Shown one piece after another: positions 49,186 to 61,589 of a stretch of DNA of 64,000 nucleotides. The notes under the pieces were generated by a model. The model did not search any database. It saw only the letters and a program-made list of their open reading frames with translations, and was not told the origin of the DNA. This stretch comes from Paraphysoderma sedebokerense (lineage: Eukaryota; Blastocladiomycota; Physodermatomycetes; Physodermatales; Physodermataceae), in assembly GCA_025602915.1 (NCBI GenBank), contig JAHLJZ010000005.1, forward strand, positions 496,001-560,000, given 5' to 3'. The translations under genes and the position numbers were made by a program. Position 1 is the first letter of the stretch; each line of letters begins with the position of its first letter.

Positions 49186-52100
49186 TCAGAATTCAAGTCG
49201 AATACTTCCATAGGGTGTATCTTGTCTAGGGCGCATCATTCGTTGAGTGGTAAGCACTATTTAAATCAGTGAATGAATATTTGTTAGTGTGCTCGTGGGC
49301 AACTGCAATATACAGCATTATGACATACCGAGAATGTGATAAAACCCCTGCGCCGCGACTTCCTTTCGCTGCATCGTAACGATGTCTTCAAAGTAAATGT
49401 TATCAGTTCCGGCATTCTCCATAAGATTTTTGGCGTATAAATAGAAATTATTGGATTCTTTTTCTAGGCTTTCTCGATGCTGTGAAGCGGATACATCTGC
49501 TATTTTGCTTTGGTGGCCGTCCCAGTCGTCTAATGGTCGTTTAACGTTAAACAAAAGATTGTAGCCAGAAAAGGAGTATAGATCTTACCAAACATTAAAG
49601 GAATGTCTTCTCCGAGATCGTTCATCGTCGGAGACGGTAGATCCCTGGAGGCCGATGTATTCAAACTTAAGCGCCTCCCCAACAGATCAGACCTAAATCA
49701 AACGAATGCGTTTACTATGATTACCGCTTATAAATGTGGAAGTATACAAATTAGTCTTGAACTCACTTTATACTTCCACTCGCAGGGCTTTCAAATCCGT
49801 CAAGAATAGATAACCCTCCGTTCACGGTACTGGCACCTAAAGAGCTATCTTTGGATGCACTCCCCGGAGCTGAAGATATCCTACTAGGATCTGCCCATGG
49901 CATCGGCAATGCGAAGCGATTGACGTCGTCCAAGGAGTTCTCCAAGTCTAGAGCTCGAAATTGTTCAGGCTCGAAGGAAGCGTTACCAACGGAGCTAACG
50001 TTGGAAAGTGACTACAACGGAGTAGGAAAGAGTCAGTTGTGTGTTGGGATGATATTAGGAGAGAACCGTCATTACCCCGCTAGTATCTCCAAAGTGCATA
50101 CCGGGATCGTCAAACATCGGGTAGTCATCGATGTCGTCTTGGTTGTTGTTTCGTCTACGTTTAGGTCTGTTAGCATTCTCGCCGGAGGGAGAACCGATGG
50201 CTTTGCGTTTCGGAATTTCGTTCGATGCGAGACTTTCGTAAAATTTGGCTAAGGTAGGGTGCAGAGCTAATTGCAAAATGTCGGTGAAGACTCTCTCAGT
50301 GACTATAGAACGATAGCATACATACCGTGCATGCCTATGACACTCTTAAATGCGCGATTAAATGTACTTTCTGCCTCTTTCATCATGGCTTTCTCTTGAG
50401 CTTTCGCTTTCGCTTCATCCAAAGCAATCCTTGCGTTCTGTGCCAGAGATCTCATTTCTTCGTGGGACAATTCAATGACCCCGTCCATCAAGTCTTTGTA
50501 AGTTCCTTTCTTGCGTTTTCTTTGTTTCTTTTGTCCAGCTTCAGCATCGTGTGGGCCAACAGCTTCATTAAGTACAAGTGACACTTCGGATTCCTTTCCA
50601 TCATGCTGCTCGTCGGTAACAAGACCACCGATAGACTCCTGTATTATCGAAGGTGGATTGTACGTGTCTTCGTACGACATTTCGAATGACGGATCGTTGT
50701 CCAGCCCCATTTCCACGTCGAGGGAAATGCCGTCAGCAGCAAACTTGTAAGGCCGACGACAATATCGATCGTTGGTTACCGTAATAGTAGAGAAAGCACT
50801 GAAAATGAATTGCCTCACCTTTTTTCCTCGTTTCACTGCAATGGCATGATCATTTTCAACGTCAAAGTGCAGGTCATCTAATTTCTTCTTTCTTGTGTTT
50901 GCTTCCTCTGTAGACTTGGTTGGGGTCCCCGGCGGTTGGTATTCGTCTTCTAGAAATCCAAAGTCGTCATCCCCAAACAGAAGTGGTCCGCTAAGAATGA
51001 ATGATTAAGTTTTAATACTTAAGGATAATGACAACTATCATGAGATGTAACTTATGAAAAATCAACTCACCCGTCGTCACCAAGATGATCAAGCAAATCA
51101 GTTTGCAGGAGTGCACTCTTAATGAGTCTACTTCCGCTATTGCGAGAGCCACCCGATTTCAGGTGATAGTCAAAGTCTTTTGTTTCCTGCAAAGATATAG
51201 AAGTGTCCGAATGCGACATTTGTCTTAATGATGCCATTGAGACCGATGAACCTGAAAGACTAATTAGACACTATCGATTTCCAAAATCGCAATGAAAAAA
51301 AGAGCGAATTCACTGAACCATTGGAGGTGTGTAAAGAGCTTGCACCATCGCTTTGATTTGTGACCCAACCGAAGTCGAAATAAATGTCCGGAACCTTTGA
51401 GCGAAAAATGGTCGCGTCAAAAACCAAATCAAGTCGTCCAAAATTAAAGTCAACATACCACATTGTCAGCCAAGATTCCATCAGCAGCCATTAGAATTTC
51501 ATTTTCACCGAATTTAGATTTCACTGAAAGGTCAATACCAGCATCATTTTCCATTGTAATTGCATCGATTCTGTAAACAACATTTTAGAACGACATTGTC
51601 TGAACGCGAACCAAATGTTGCAACACCAACCGGGCTTCTCGAATTGGCATATTCACATCTCCAATCGTGCCACCCAAAGCGGCCAGACTTCTCTTGAGGC
51701 GGAAAACCACGTTATTGACATCGGCTGTAGCAAATTTTAAATTAGAAACTTTATCTAAGAAAGATGTGGCGTTCATCGGGCGACGCCACCGCTTAGAGCA
51801 AACGGAATTGGATTCAACTTACAAAAGTAGAAATGATACTGCTGATCATAAATTCTAGTGATTCCGACCATTAGATTTGATGACAATCTTAGGGCCAAGG
51901 GTTCTGGAGGTGTAGAGACGTAATTGCTAGATGACATTGGAAGTATGAGAGTTAGATTCAGCCACAGCAGATGCGCCCAGAGAAGAAAGCAGACGATTAC
52001 CAAGCTTTGACGACGTCGACATTTGTGACTTCTTTCTTTGAGAGCTTTTTGAATTGTGACTTTGAACCAAGAGTTGCGGCGAGCCTTGGATCCGGATGGA

Positions 52101-52232
52101 ATGTTTGGGGATCGACGACGAGATCAGTTAGATGCGGATGCACAGCAGGAAGAGCGTGGATGGGGAATATACGCACCAGATGACGCCGAAGCCACCCTTT
52201 TTACGTGTCAGGATGTCTTTATTGTAGAACAT
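49186..52232 (-). CDS. Cohesin kleisin subunit RAD21/SCC1 (or REC8)
   Basis: Closes the SMC1-SMC3 cohesin ring. Fourteen exons close to 712 residues: 52177-52232, 52001-52084, 51823-51926, 51631-51754, 51459-51570, 51319-51394, 51071-51251, 50819-50990, 50326-50743, 50076-50266, 49767-50011, 49589-49692, 49329-49529, 49186-49256. The Rad21/Rec8 N-terminal domain: MFYNKDILTRKKGGFGVIW, LAATLGSKSQFKKLSKKEV, LALRLSSNLMVGITRIYD. The C-terminal winged helix: FEDIVTMQRKEVAAQGFYHI followed by LVLTTQRMMRPRQDTPYGSI. The middle is acidic, with a basic patch (RPKRRRNNN). The typical separase site was not pinned down. YDQQYHFYF replaces YSRK.KYLL, and this divergence leaves the mitotic (RAD21) versus meiotic (REC8) choice open. 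Confidence 0.92.
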
Positions 52233-52567
52233 GGTAGATAGAGATAAGCTGAGAGTGAGAGAATGGGGTGAGAGGAGAGGGAATGGAGGAGGGAATGGAG
52301 AGGAGGGAATCGAGGCCCCTTTTATAGAGGCACCCTTGGATGACTGGTTCACGCGTTCACTCCTTGCACAGCGAGATGGTTCACTGGCAGAATCAGACGC
52401 GTTCCACTTACCAAGTTGCCTTTGGAGATTCCCCGGATCCCTTCCTCGCTTGGTTCCTTCGATTGCATGCACCACTACTCTGGCCATCGAGTCCCCCCAA
52501 CCCCACTCTGCACACTCCCACTCCCCGCACATCGCTCTCTCGCCGTCCCCAACCCCTCCCGCTCACC
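52233..52567. promoter_or_regulatory. Shared kleisin / kinesin-5 promoter with two ACGCGT boxes
   Basis: 335 bp between the two start codons. ACGCGT occurs at 52351-52356 and 52397-52402, 46 bp apart. ACGCGT is the MCB element bound by MBF at G1/S in yeasts, and cohesin SCC1/MCD1 is a known MBF-type target there. Tetranucleotide-like GAGAGA runs flank the kleisin side. The regulatory role is inferred from motif and gene identity. Confidence 0.6.
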
Positions 52568-55500
52568 ATGTCCGGCACCCCAACCCTGCACAAGTCAACC
52601 TCCTTCCCAAACATCACGAAACCCTCTCGCTCCTTCTCAACCAACTCAAACTCGGACCAAAAGGAAACAAACATACAAGTCGTCGTACGATGCAGGTACC
52701 TTACTCCGCCCCACACTCCATCACAATTGCCCAAATTCCTTCTCACTGACACGTCGTTTTTCATGTTTGTTGTTTTTTTCAATCATTCCAGACCTCGCAA
52801 CGACAAAGAAGGTCGCGAGAATTCGCCGGCCGTAGTATCTGTAAATGGCATCAAATCAAGAGAACTCGTCATTAGACCAAATTCGAGTGATAGAAACTTA
52901 ACCAAAACTTACACATTCGACAAAGTTTTTGGGCCTGACGCTAATCAAGAGCATATTTACAACGATGTCGTATCACCGATTCTGGAAGAGGTGCGCCGAC
53001 ACGATTGCTTTATACCACAGGCCGAATTCATTCTCACATTTAATTGATTTGTATAATCAGGTTCTTATGGGTTATAATTGTACTATTTTCGCTTATGGAC
53101 AAACCGGTACAGGCAAGACGTACGACATTCTCCCCGCATACAAACTTAGGCTGAAATGGTTCTAACATAAATTTGGCCCTCTTTTGCAACATTTCATAGC
53201 TATACTATGGAAGGGAACCTGATAGAATCTAACGGGACATATTCTGAACACGCTGGTGTCATTCCGAGAACCCTCTATAAGTTATTCGACATTCTTGAAT
53301 CGGATAGCTCAGAGTACTCGGTCAGAGTATCGTTCACAGAGCTGTACAATGAAGAACTCAAAGATCTGTTATCACCTGAAGACGACTTCAGACGTCTGAG
53401 AATATACGAAGATGCCAGCAGAAAAGGCGTTGTTATTGGCGGTTTAGAAGAAGTGATCGTAAAGAACGCCGCAGATGTCATAACAGTTTTGCAGAAAGGG
53501 TCCCGCAAGAGACAAATCGCAGCGACCAATTTTAACGAAAACTCTAGGTTCGGCTTATTCATCCCTGCGCCTTGTATTTTCTAGTACATCGCCGCTCTAA
53601 CTGCACTTGTATAGTCGTTCTCATTGCGTTTTTTGCATCACTGTCCATATTCGAGAAACGACACCAGAAGGAGAAGAGTTGCTTAAGATTGGAAAACTGA
53701 ATCTGGTAGATTTGGCTGGTTCAGAAAATATTGGTAGATCTGGCGCCGAAAACAAGCGTGCGAGGGAAGCTGGAATGATCAACCAAAGTTTATTGACCCT
53801 CGGACGAGTCATCAATGCACTAGTGGAACACTCTCCTCACATTCCCTACAGGTATATTTGATTGATTATGGCATACTGGCATTGAGCTGACGTCTCCAAC
53901 TTGAACACAGGGAAAGTAAATTGACACGTTTGCTTCAAGATTCACTTGGTGGTCGCACCAAGACATGTATCATCGCTACTGTTTCTCCCGCTAAATGCAA
54001 TCTGGAGGAAACCATGAGTACACTCGATTATGCCCATCGAGCAAAGAACATCCGCAATAAACCGGAAATCAACCAGAAAATGACCAAACGATCACTCATC
54101 AAAGATTATGTCAATGAAATTGAAAAACTGAAGTCTGATTTGATGGTGCGCTAATATCTTTTCTCCGACGATATCGAGACTGTACTGAGAGTTCCCTGAA
54201 TTTAGGCTTCCAGAGACAAGAATGGAATTTACCTTGCGCCAGACCGGTACAAACAGTTGACCGAGGACAACGAATCTCGCAAAACCATGATTGAAGAGTT
54301 GAAAAAGAGTATCGAAGCAAAAGAGGAGTTAATTAAACAAGCACAAGAGAAATTCCAGCATAATATGAAACTTTTATCCGAGACAAAAGCAAACCTCAGT
54401 CAAACAAAGGTAGCATCCTTCGCTATCTACTATATCTCAAACAGAGTGTGTGCTGATCCTTCTTTAATTGTAGAATGATTTGGAAGACAAAGTGGCAGAA
54501 CTTGCTGCGATGCTAGAAGAACTTGCTGATACCAAGAAAGCGCTTGAGGAGCAAAGTGTTCTGACCGATGCACATATTCAAGCGGAACAGCGATTAAGTC
54601 AAGTGATGGAAGGACTCGTCGCAACTTTACAACAGACCGATGCAGATGTGCAGGCATTGCAAATTAAAATTGGTTTGTCTACTGTCATATCATTCGACGA
54701 TACAATCTTCCCTCTCTTACCCTGAAATTTTAGATCGCCAGACATCTATCGCGAGTTCAAATCAGCAAACGGTGCATGATTACAAAAACAGCTTTGAGAC
54801 GAAAGTGTCGATACTTGAATCAAGGTTACAAGAATTCGGAACTATACAGACTGGCATAGGGAATTCGTTGTGTAACCGATTGAAAGAGTTTGCCGGACAA
54901 TTCGAAGCGGTATGACTTTCGTTTCATTATACCCTGTCGTACCTACGAATTATTCATAAATTGCAATCTAGAATAAGAATTCCCTATTGGAAAAGGACGA
55001 CCTTCATCAACAAAGCTTGAACGAATTACGTTCCAAACTCACAGAAAATCTGAATTCGCAATCCCAATCAGTTTCAACTTCGTTTAACAATGTTAGATCT
55101 ATCCAAAGAAATTTGTCCACCGATGTCACCAAGCACCATCGTGACGGAATGGAAACGCTCGACCTCTCACTTCATCAATTGTTAAACGGGTTTAACGATT
55201 ATCAATCCAAAGTACGTTTTCTTTCCACATTTTTGATTGTCCATGACAAGACTAATTTAGTCTAAACTCTTTTCGCAGATGTCCCTTTGGTTCAATGGCA
55301 TGCAGAACGACCTTGCGACGCTGCTTCACTCACTCCAAGATCGATTCAAACGTCAAGACAGGAATATCGCTGATCTATCGGCCCAAGTTACACAATTCAC
55401 GGATTCCGAGGTGAGGACACAGCAATTCTTACTATCTTTAAGCCACCTCTTTCGCTAACAGAGATGTTGTGTGTCTGCCGCAGGCAACTCGATTTGAGAA

Positions 55501-56877
55501 CACGAATAACTCACTGGAACTGGCGCTCACCCAATCGGCCAACGATTCCGAAAGCATGAAGCGAGAACTTCTCACGAATATTAGCCAGCTTGTCGACCAA
55601 TTCGCCGCAACACGGCAATCTAATTTTGTGAATGTTGTCCGTAATGTTCAGTCTACAATGACGACACAATCACAAGAAACCTCGCAATTCTCAAAACATT
55701 TTGAAAATACTGGCAAGGCTATGGTAGAAGAAAGCACTGAAACATTGAACGAGCTTTCGGGTAAAATCGATATTTTACGAAATGCGGTAGTTTCTCAAGA
55801 AGAGGTGAGGCCAATTGCATTTTCCACTTTGGTAATTTATGCACTGACTCGCTTTGCGACTAGACTTCCATGAATTCGACAAAAGCACTAGTGTCGATAT
55901 CAGAACACGTTAAACGGACTGCCATTGAAAGTCTTGATCAACTTCGCAATACTGTCGATGATAGTGTCGGCAGTGTGTCTACCGCAGTTGATGAAGGTAA
56001 TCCTTTGCCAGTTTCAGTTTCTACAACATCAACATTTTTCTGTTATAATGCTAATTCATTACGCCAAAAATACAGCACTTTCTACCAACCAGAATCATCA
56101 CACTCAGTGCACTGAGACGATGGAGAGTATTGCCGAAACAAACTCAAATTATTCAAAGTCTTTGACAAAAAGATTGGAAGAAACGAACAAAGTTGTCGGG
56201 GCGGCAGTTAATAATTGGCATGAAAAAGTAACTATTATTTGAATCCACGTTGTTATCAGTGACTTGCTGTTCTAACCTCAATGCATAGATTTCAACCGCA
56301 ACAGATAACTCCAAGAATCTTGTTATCGGTATGACGAGCGAGACCGCAAAAATGAAGACAGAAGTAGAAGAATTCTCACTCAAACGATACCAAGTAGGCA
56401 TACGCATTATCATGATCTCCAATGGATGACAGAAATCTCTTAACATGTTTTCATTCCTTTCTGTAGACTGATCAACCTACGGGTTCAACTCCCCGAAAGC
56501 GACAGTACAAGTATCCCCTATCATGGCCACTGACGCGATCCCATGACGAAATCATATCGGAATATCGAACTTCCAAAACCGTTACGTCCGAACCTATTCC
56601 ATTTTCGTCGATATTCGATCCAGAAATTTATTCCCCTGTTCAGACCATTGAATCTCAACCCAGTTCTGTGTTCAAATTGAACGACGGCTCAGAAATCGAT
56701 ATCGCTGGGAACCAAAATAACGGTCAACAAACTGTGAATACGGAGAAAATTCAAAGTTTGGAAAGTCGGTTGCCCAAGTTTATCAGAAAGATGCCTAGTC
56801 AAACGTTGTCGGTTGAAATGGAGGCTGATTCTGGAGTTGGAAGTATGGAGAATTTATCGGATATGCAGATAGATTAG
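52568..56877 (+). CDS. Kinesin-5 mitotic motor (BimC/Cut7/Eg5)
   Basis: Bipolar tetrameric motor that slides spindle microtubules apart. Sixteen exons close to 1092 residues: 52568-52695, 52792-52990, 53061-53119, 53200-53547, 53615-53851, 53911-54145, 54206-54409, 54474-54672, 54734-54909, 54972-55211, 55279-55410, 55484-55804, 55864-55996, 56076-56227, 56289-56393, 56467-56877. Motor: [82 protein letters not shown]. An extended coiled coil follows. The BimC box is [13 protein letters not shown] near residue 960, whose TP threonine is the usual CDK1 site. The neck and BimC box identify kinesin-5. Divergent from the kleisin gene. Confidence 0.96.
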
Positions 56878-57109
56878 AATTTAGAATTACAAAAGACAAA
56901 AGTGTGATTTAAATTCCTTTTTTAAATGAAGAAAAAGAGGGATGAAGTTGATTTTTTATGTTTATCACTATTGTACATAGACCACGCATGTGTTGATTTC
57001 ATTGTTGATGGCAATTTTTGTTGTTTAATATGACGCTCGATTACTTTTATTTTCCACAAGTTGCCGTTTTGCTCATTTCAAAATTCAGATAAAGTTATAG
57101 TGCAATTCC

Positions 57110-57124
57110 AAAAAAATAAAAAAA
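57110..57124 (-). terminator. Oligo-T Pol III terminator of the SRP RNA gene
   Basis: On the minus strand two runs of seven T are split by one A. This is the first run of four or more T met by a minus-strand transcript coming from the tRNA-like module at 57519, so it fits Pol III termination. Confidence 0.6.
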
Positions 57125-57405
57125 TGGAAGTTGAGTTGATGTCGCAGGGCATGCCGAACTACTTACCGCTCAGGCCTGTTATCGTCCAGCCACAAACAGC
57201 CTGTAGTGTTCGCTGCTCCATTGCTGGCCTCACGCATTCCCCACATGTTCAAGAACCTTTCCGCCAGAAACTACTTTCCGACGGCAATGTCCACTGAATG
57301 TTCAAGGACGGCAGATCCGTCTACGCGGAGGAACCCGGCATGGAACTCCCTAGCTCAAACCCTCCACCATTACTCGTCCTCGCTTGAGCTACAGCCTGGC
57401 GCGAC
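57125..57405 (-). ncRNA. Probable signal recognition particle RNA (7SL/scR1)
   Basis: About 280-nt RNA, the size of S. pombe SRP RNA. Read on the minus strand: (1) a 10-bp hairpin at 57261-57284 capped by GUAG, a GNAR tetraloop as in SRP helix 6 (SRP19 site); (2) immediately 3', AGG-CCA-GCAA-UGG-AGCA at 57214-57230, matching the helix 8 signature (AGG, three pairs, GNRA loop, three pairs, AGCA) bound by SRP54; (3) near the 5' end a UGUAG and an 8-bp pairing UAGCUCAA/UUGAGCUA (57384-57391 with 57351-57358) compatible with the Alu-domain helix 3. The order Alu, helix 6, helix 8, then oligo-T is right. The exact ends are uncertain. No protein frame in this stretch looks real. Confidence 0.7.
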
Positions 57406-57440
57406 CCAGACCGACTTTTTCCGGTGTGCAATTTACCATA

Positions 57441-57519
57441 CAGTTCACTCTGGGATTCGAACCCAGGTTGTGCTGCCCTACATCGAGAGCACAACGCCGC
57501 CGTTTCGGCTGAACTACTG
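57441..57519 (-). other. tRNA-like cloverleaf with B box upstream of SRP RNA
   Basis: On the minus strand: a perfect T-arm CUGGG-UUCGAAU-CCCAG (57450-57466) containing a consensus Pol III B box GGTTCGAATCC; an A-box-like TAGTTCAGCCG; a GCCG/CGGC hairpin in the D-arm place; an 8-bp stem GUUGUGCU/AGCACAAC with a 13-nt loop where the anticodon arm should be; and a closing stem CAG..TTCA with TGAACTG that has a 3-nt bulge. The over-long middle arm and absent variable loop argue against a functional tRNA. It may be a degenerate tRNA acting as the Pol III promoter for the SRP RNA 35-40 nt downstream, since no T run separates them. Confidence 0.55.
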
Positions 57520-58226
57520 ATACATTGAAATTCCCCGATAAAATAAACACCATGATAGACTAACAGAATTACCGTCATAGCCTAGATTAATGGTCTGAAT
57601 GGTAGGTAAATCTGAATCAATGCTAAACAATCTTGTTCTTAAAAAGACCAGTAGTAGTTTATATTGAACCATTCATATCTGTCCAAACTAACTATCCCAC
57701 AAGTCCACTCCCAACGTCCCACAAACTCGTTTTCATCCCACCCTTCTTATCCATTGCCACACCGCTACTTCTTCTTCCATCAACAACCATACAGACATGC
57801 CCAGATTAACTGTATATATATGATTATGTTTTACACTTTTTAAATTTTTGATAGCGGTTAATCAAAGATGCTGTAAGGTTATCGATTTAATGTTTCTTTC
57901 CTACACAATGACAGAAACAACATTAGGTAGTTAGTCCGAGATTCCGAAGAACAAAGTAGAGATGAGTTTAGAGTTTTGGCATAAAAAGTGATAACTGTCT
58001 TGTGGTAATACAAGTGGGTTCAGTCTGTTGAGTTCTTGTTACTTGTACTCACCACGAGAGTCGGGTTCACCTGTTATGTTTTATTTAAATTCGATAGAAG
58101 TTCAAGTTTCGGGTTAGTTCAGTCCGTATTTGTATTTCCTTGGTAGATTTCCTAACCAATGTACAATAACCCGATGCCGGATCGATTGTATACTGCTAAA
58201 AAGGTATAGAAGCTAACTAAAATGAT
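57520..58226. other. Intergenic between the tRNA-like module and ATP18
   Basis: AT-rich spacer of about 700 bp. No ORF, repeat or RNA motif recognised. Confidence 0.45.
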
Positions 58227-58376
58227 TCAAACGATAGACTTCGTACCGGCAGCCAACATTGCGCTTCGAGCTTTGTAAACAACGGTGTAAGCGACAACAG
58301 CGCCAAAGATGAAGGGACGAAGAGGCTTCAAAATGGGGGTAGAGTATGCGCGGTAACCGAATAGTGTGAATGCCAT
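58227..58376 (-). CDS. ATP18: ATP synthase subunit J / Atp18-like microprotein
   Basis: A 49-residue, single-exon gene for a small F1Fo-ATPase membrane subunit of the mitochondrial inner membrane. It reads MAFTLFGYRAYSTPILKPLR, then PFIFGAVVAYTVVYKARSAM. The STPILKPLRPFIFGA block matches the conserved PTPILK.xWPFxxAG segment of Atp18, followed by one membrane span and a basic end. The family is usually 50-60 residues with a DPRNP-like tail, which is missing here. A GTACGA donor just before the stop could allow a spliced C-terminal extension, but no good second exon was found. The flanks (57520-58226 and 58377-58662) hold nothing else. Identification rests on one short motif plus topology. Confidence 0.65.
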   Translation of the reverse strand: MAFTLFGYRAYSTPILKPLRPFIFGAVVAYTVVYKARSAMLAAGTKSIV

Positions 58377-58662
58377 GATATTTTCGTTATTGGGGATTAT
58401 CAAAAGTGAATCTTTGATGTTAAAAAAAACAGGTCAAGACAACCAGTTGTCAATCCATTTCAAGAGACAGTGGAGAACACGTGATTGAGATCAAAAAGTA
58501 TTCATCAAGAATTAATATCATAATGCAGCTCTTTTCTTAGAGATGCTCTTCTTCATGTACAAACAGGAAAACAAAAATATTACAATCGTATCTTCCACCC
58601 ACAATGTTGATTATAGTACAACCCACGAAATATTACAATAATGAGAAATAATTTCCTTGCAG

Positions 58663-59871
<1,209 letters not shown>

Positions 59872-60190
59872 CTATCTTTTATAAAACCAACCAAGTTGAG
59901 TGATATTGCAGGCCCTTTAAAATTCCGATCTCCTTGAGAAAGACCGCGGAGGACGACGTTATTGGCATTGATTCCATCACGCGCCAGGAAGCACGTGTTT
60001 GGTTGCACCATGCAACCTTGCTGTATTCCATATCCTATCGTGTGATTGACGACAGAACATTGCTACTGAAAAGACGTCTGTGCGCTGCGCATTATATAGC
60101 AATTAATTGAATCGACCAAACAAAAATATGCGCGCAAAGCGATAGATAGTTCGTCTGCGATTATGCGTAACCATGTTATTTAATATGTGC
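59872..60190. other. Intergenic upstream of WDR5
   Basis: About 320 bp with the WDR5 promoter and the reductase 3' end. CACGTG at 59992-59997 is the only motif noted. Confidence 0.4.
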
Positions 60191-61589
60191 TTACAACTTT
60201 ACTCGGTGTTTCTTTGCTCTCTCCTTTCCCATTTTTCTGAACATTTCTAATCCGTCTGGATATCCCATTCCATTCTGGGTCAACCAGGCTCCCCCGTCAA
60301 CAACTATGGTTGTGCCAGTGACAAAACTTCCTGCTTCAGACACGAGGTAGATGGTGGCAAATTCGATATCTTGAATAGTCCCGAGTCGACGAAGAGGGAT
60401 GGATCTAATAACCTGTTCCGCCATGCCCGGGGGCATCAATTTCTGTCATATGGTTTCAGTCAGCAACGTTTCAGATAGCACGTCCAGTTGAAGCACACTT
60501 ACCGCCATCCCCTCCGTTCCTTCAATAGGACCGGGAGCTATGCAGTTGCAAGTTATCCCGTATTCTCCAAGCTCAGTCGACAACACTCTAATGTAAGAGA
60601 CGCATATGAATATAAGTGAAGTAACCAGAATAGATAGCACGTTCAAGTAATGATATGTACTTAGTAAGTCCGTCGATTCCAGCCTTAGCAGCGACAGCGT
60701 GAGCCTAGGAACAGAGCAATCATCTTTGTTAGCTGTATCAAAGATATACAATAATTATAGATACACTCACCATCATAGGTGTTCCGGCGTATTGTAAGGT
60801 GGCCGACACATTGATAATCTTTCCTTTAGACTTCTTGAGATGGTCTAAGCAAGCCTTAGTGACGTTATATGTTCCTATCAAATCAATATCGATAACAGTC
60901 TAGATTTATAAGAAGAATATTGTCAGCGCATTAAGGGAAACAGAGGTCATACCCGGAAATCAGACGTACTTTAAAAGCCCTTGCCGAAAGGTTTTCTACA
61001 GGAGCGAGGAAATTTCCTGCGGCGCCGTTGATCAGAATATCAATTTTGCCAAAATGCTCTATAGCCTTATTGACAGCTGCAATCACTTCATCAGGGTTTC
61101 TCTATTGACCACGGAAATGTCAATAAACTTTAATCATCTAGTCGAACTTTCAGGTGTACATACCACGTCCGCAGATAACGGCAAGCAAGGTTTACCTATC
61201 GAGTATTACCATTGAAAATAATGAGCTCCGGAATGAAAAATATAGCCTAAATGTTTAAAGTTTAATATTACCAGTCTTTTCTGACAATTCTTTCGCAGCA
61301 ACTTCGAGTTTAGACAATGTTCTCGAGACAATGACGGACGAGCACCCATGCCTCATCAAAGCTTCAGTCATTCCTTTGCAAATTCCGCTGCCTGAATATG
61401 TCAATGAGCTTTTATTCTCATACTTGCTGCTTGCGAAAAGAATAATACTCGCCTCCTCCTGTGACGAAAGCGACTTTACCATTGAGGATGTTGTCCTGGA
61501 TGGAAGAATCGCGACTTATTAGCCTGGGACTTCACCCAGAAGTGCGATAGATAATCAAATACCTTGAAGACTGCGTTTGTTGATGCCAT
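60191..61589 (-). CDS. SPS19: Peroxisomal 2,4-dienoyl-CoA reductase (SDR family)
   Basis: NADPH-dependent reduction of 2,4-dienoyl-CoA in beta-oxidation of unsaturated fatty acids. Nine exons close to 287 residues: 61563-61589, 61453-61495, 61272-61391, 61164-61195, 60970-61101, 60771-60899, 60661-60704, 60503-60587, 60191-60442. SDR marks: cofactor loop [60 protein letters not shown], and [15 protein letters not shown]. Use of a tyrosine-free AHAVAAKAG active region is typical of DECR2/Sps19. The C terminus is HRVKL, a weak variant of the PTS1 signal. Intron 2 uses a GC donor (GGAG|GCGAGT) if the Rossmann loop is GGGSGI; a GT alternative would give GGGDGI. Confidence 0.93.

Noticed and set aside
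57441-57519. A functional tRNA gene
   Set aside because: The T-arm is perfect, but the anticodon-arm position has an 8-bp stem with a 13-nt loop, there is no variable loop, and the acceptor stem is bulged; no anticodon can be assigned.
57061-57520. Short ORFs on both strands at the SRP RNA locus
   Set aside because: No protein-like conservation; the RNA hairpins and Pol III signals explain the GC-rich island better.
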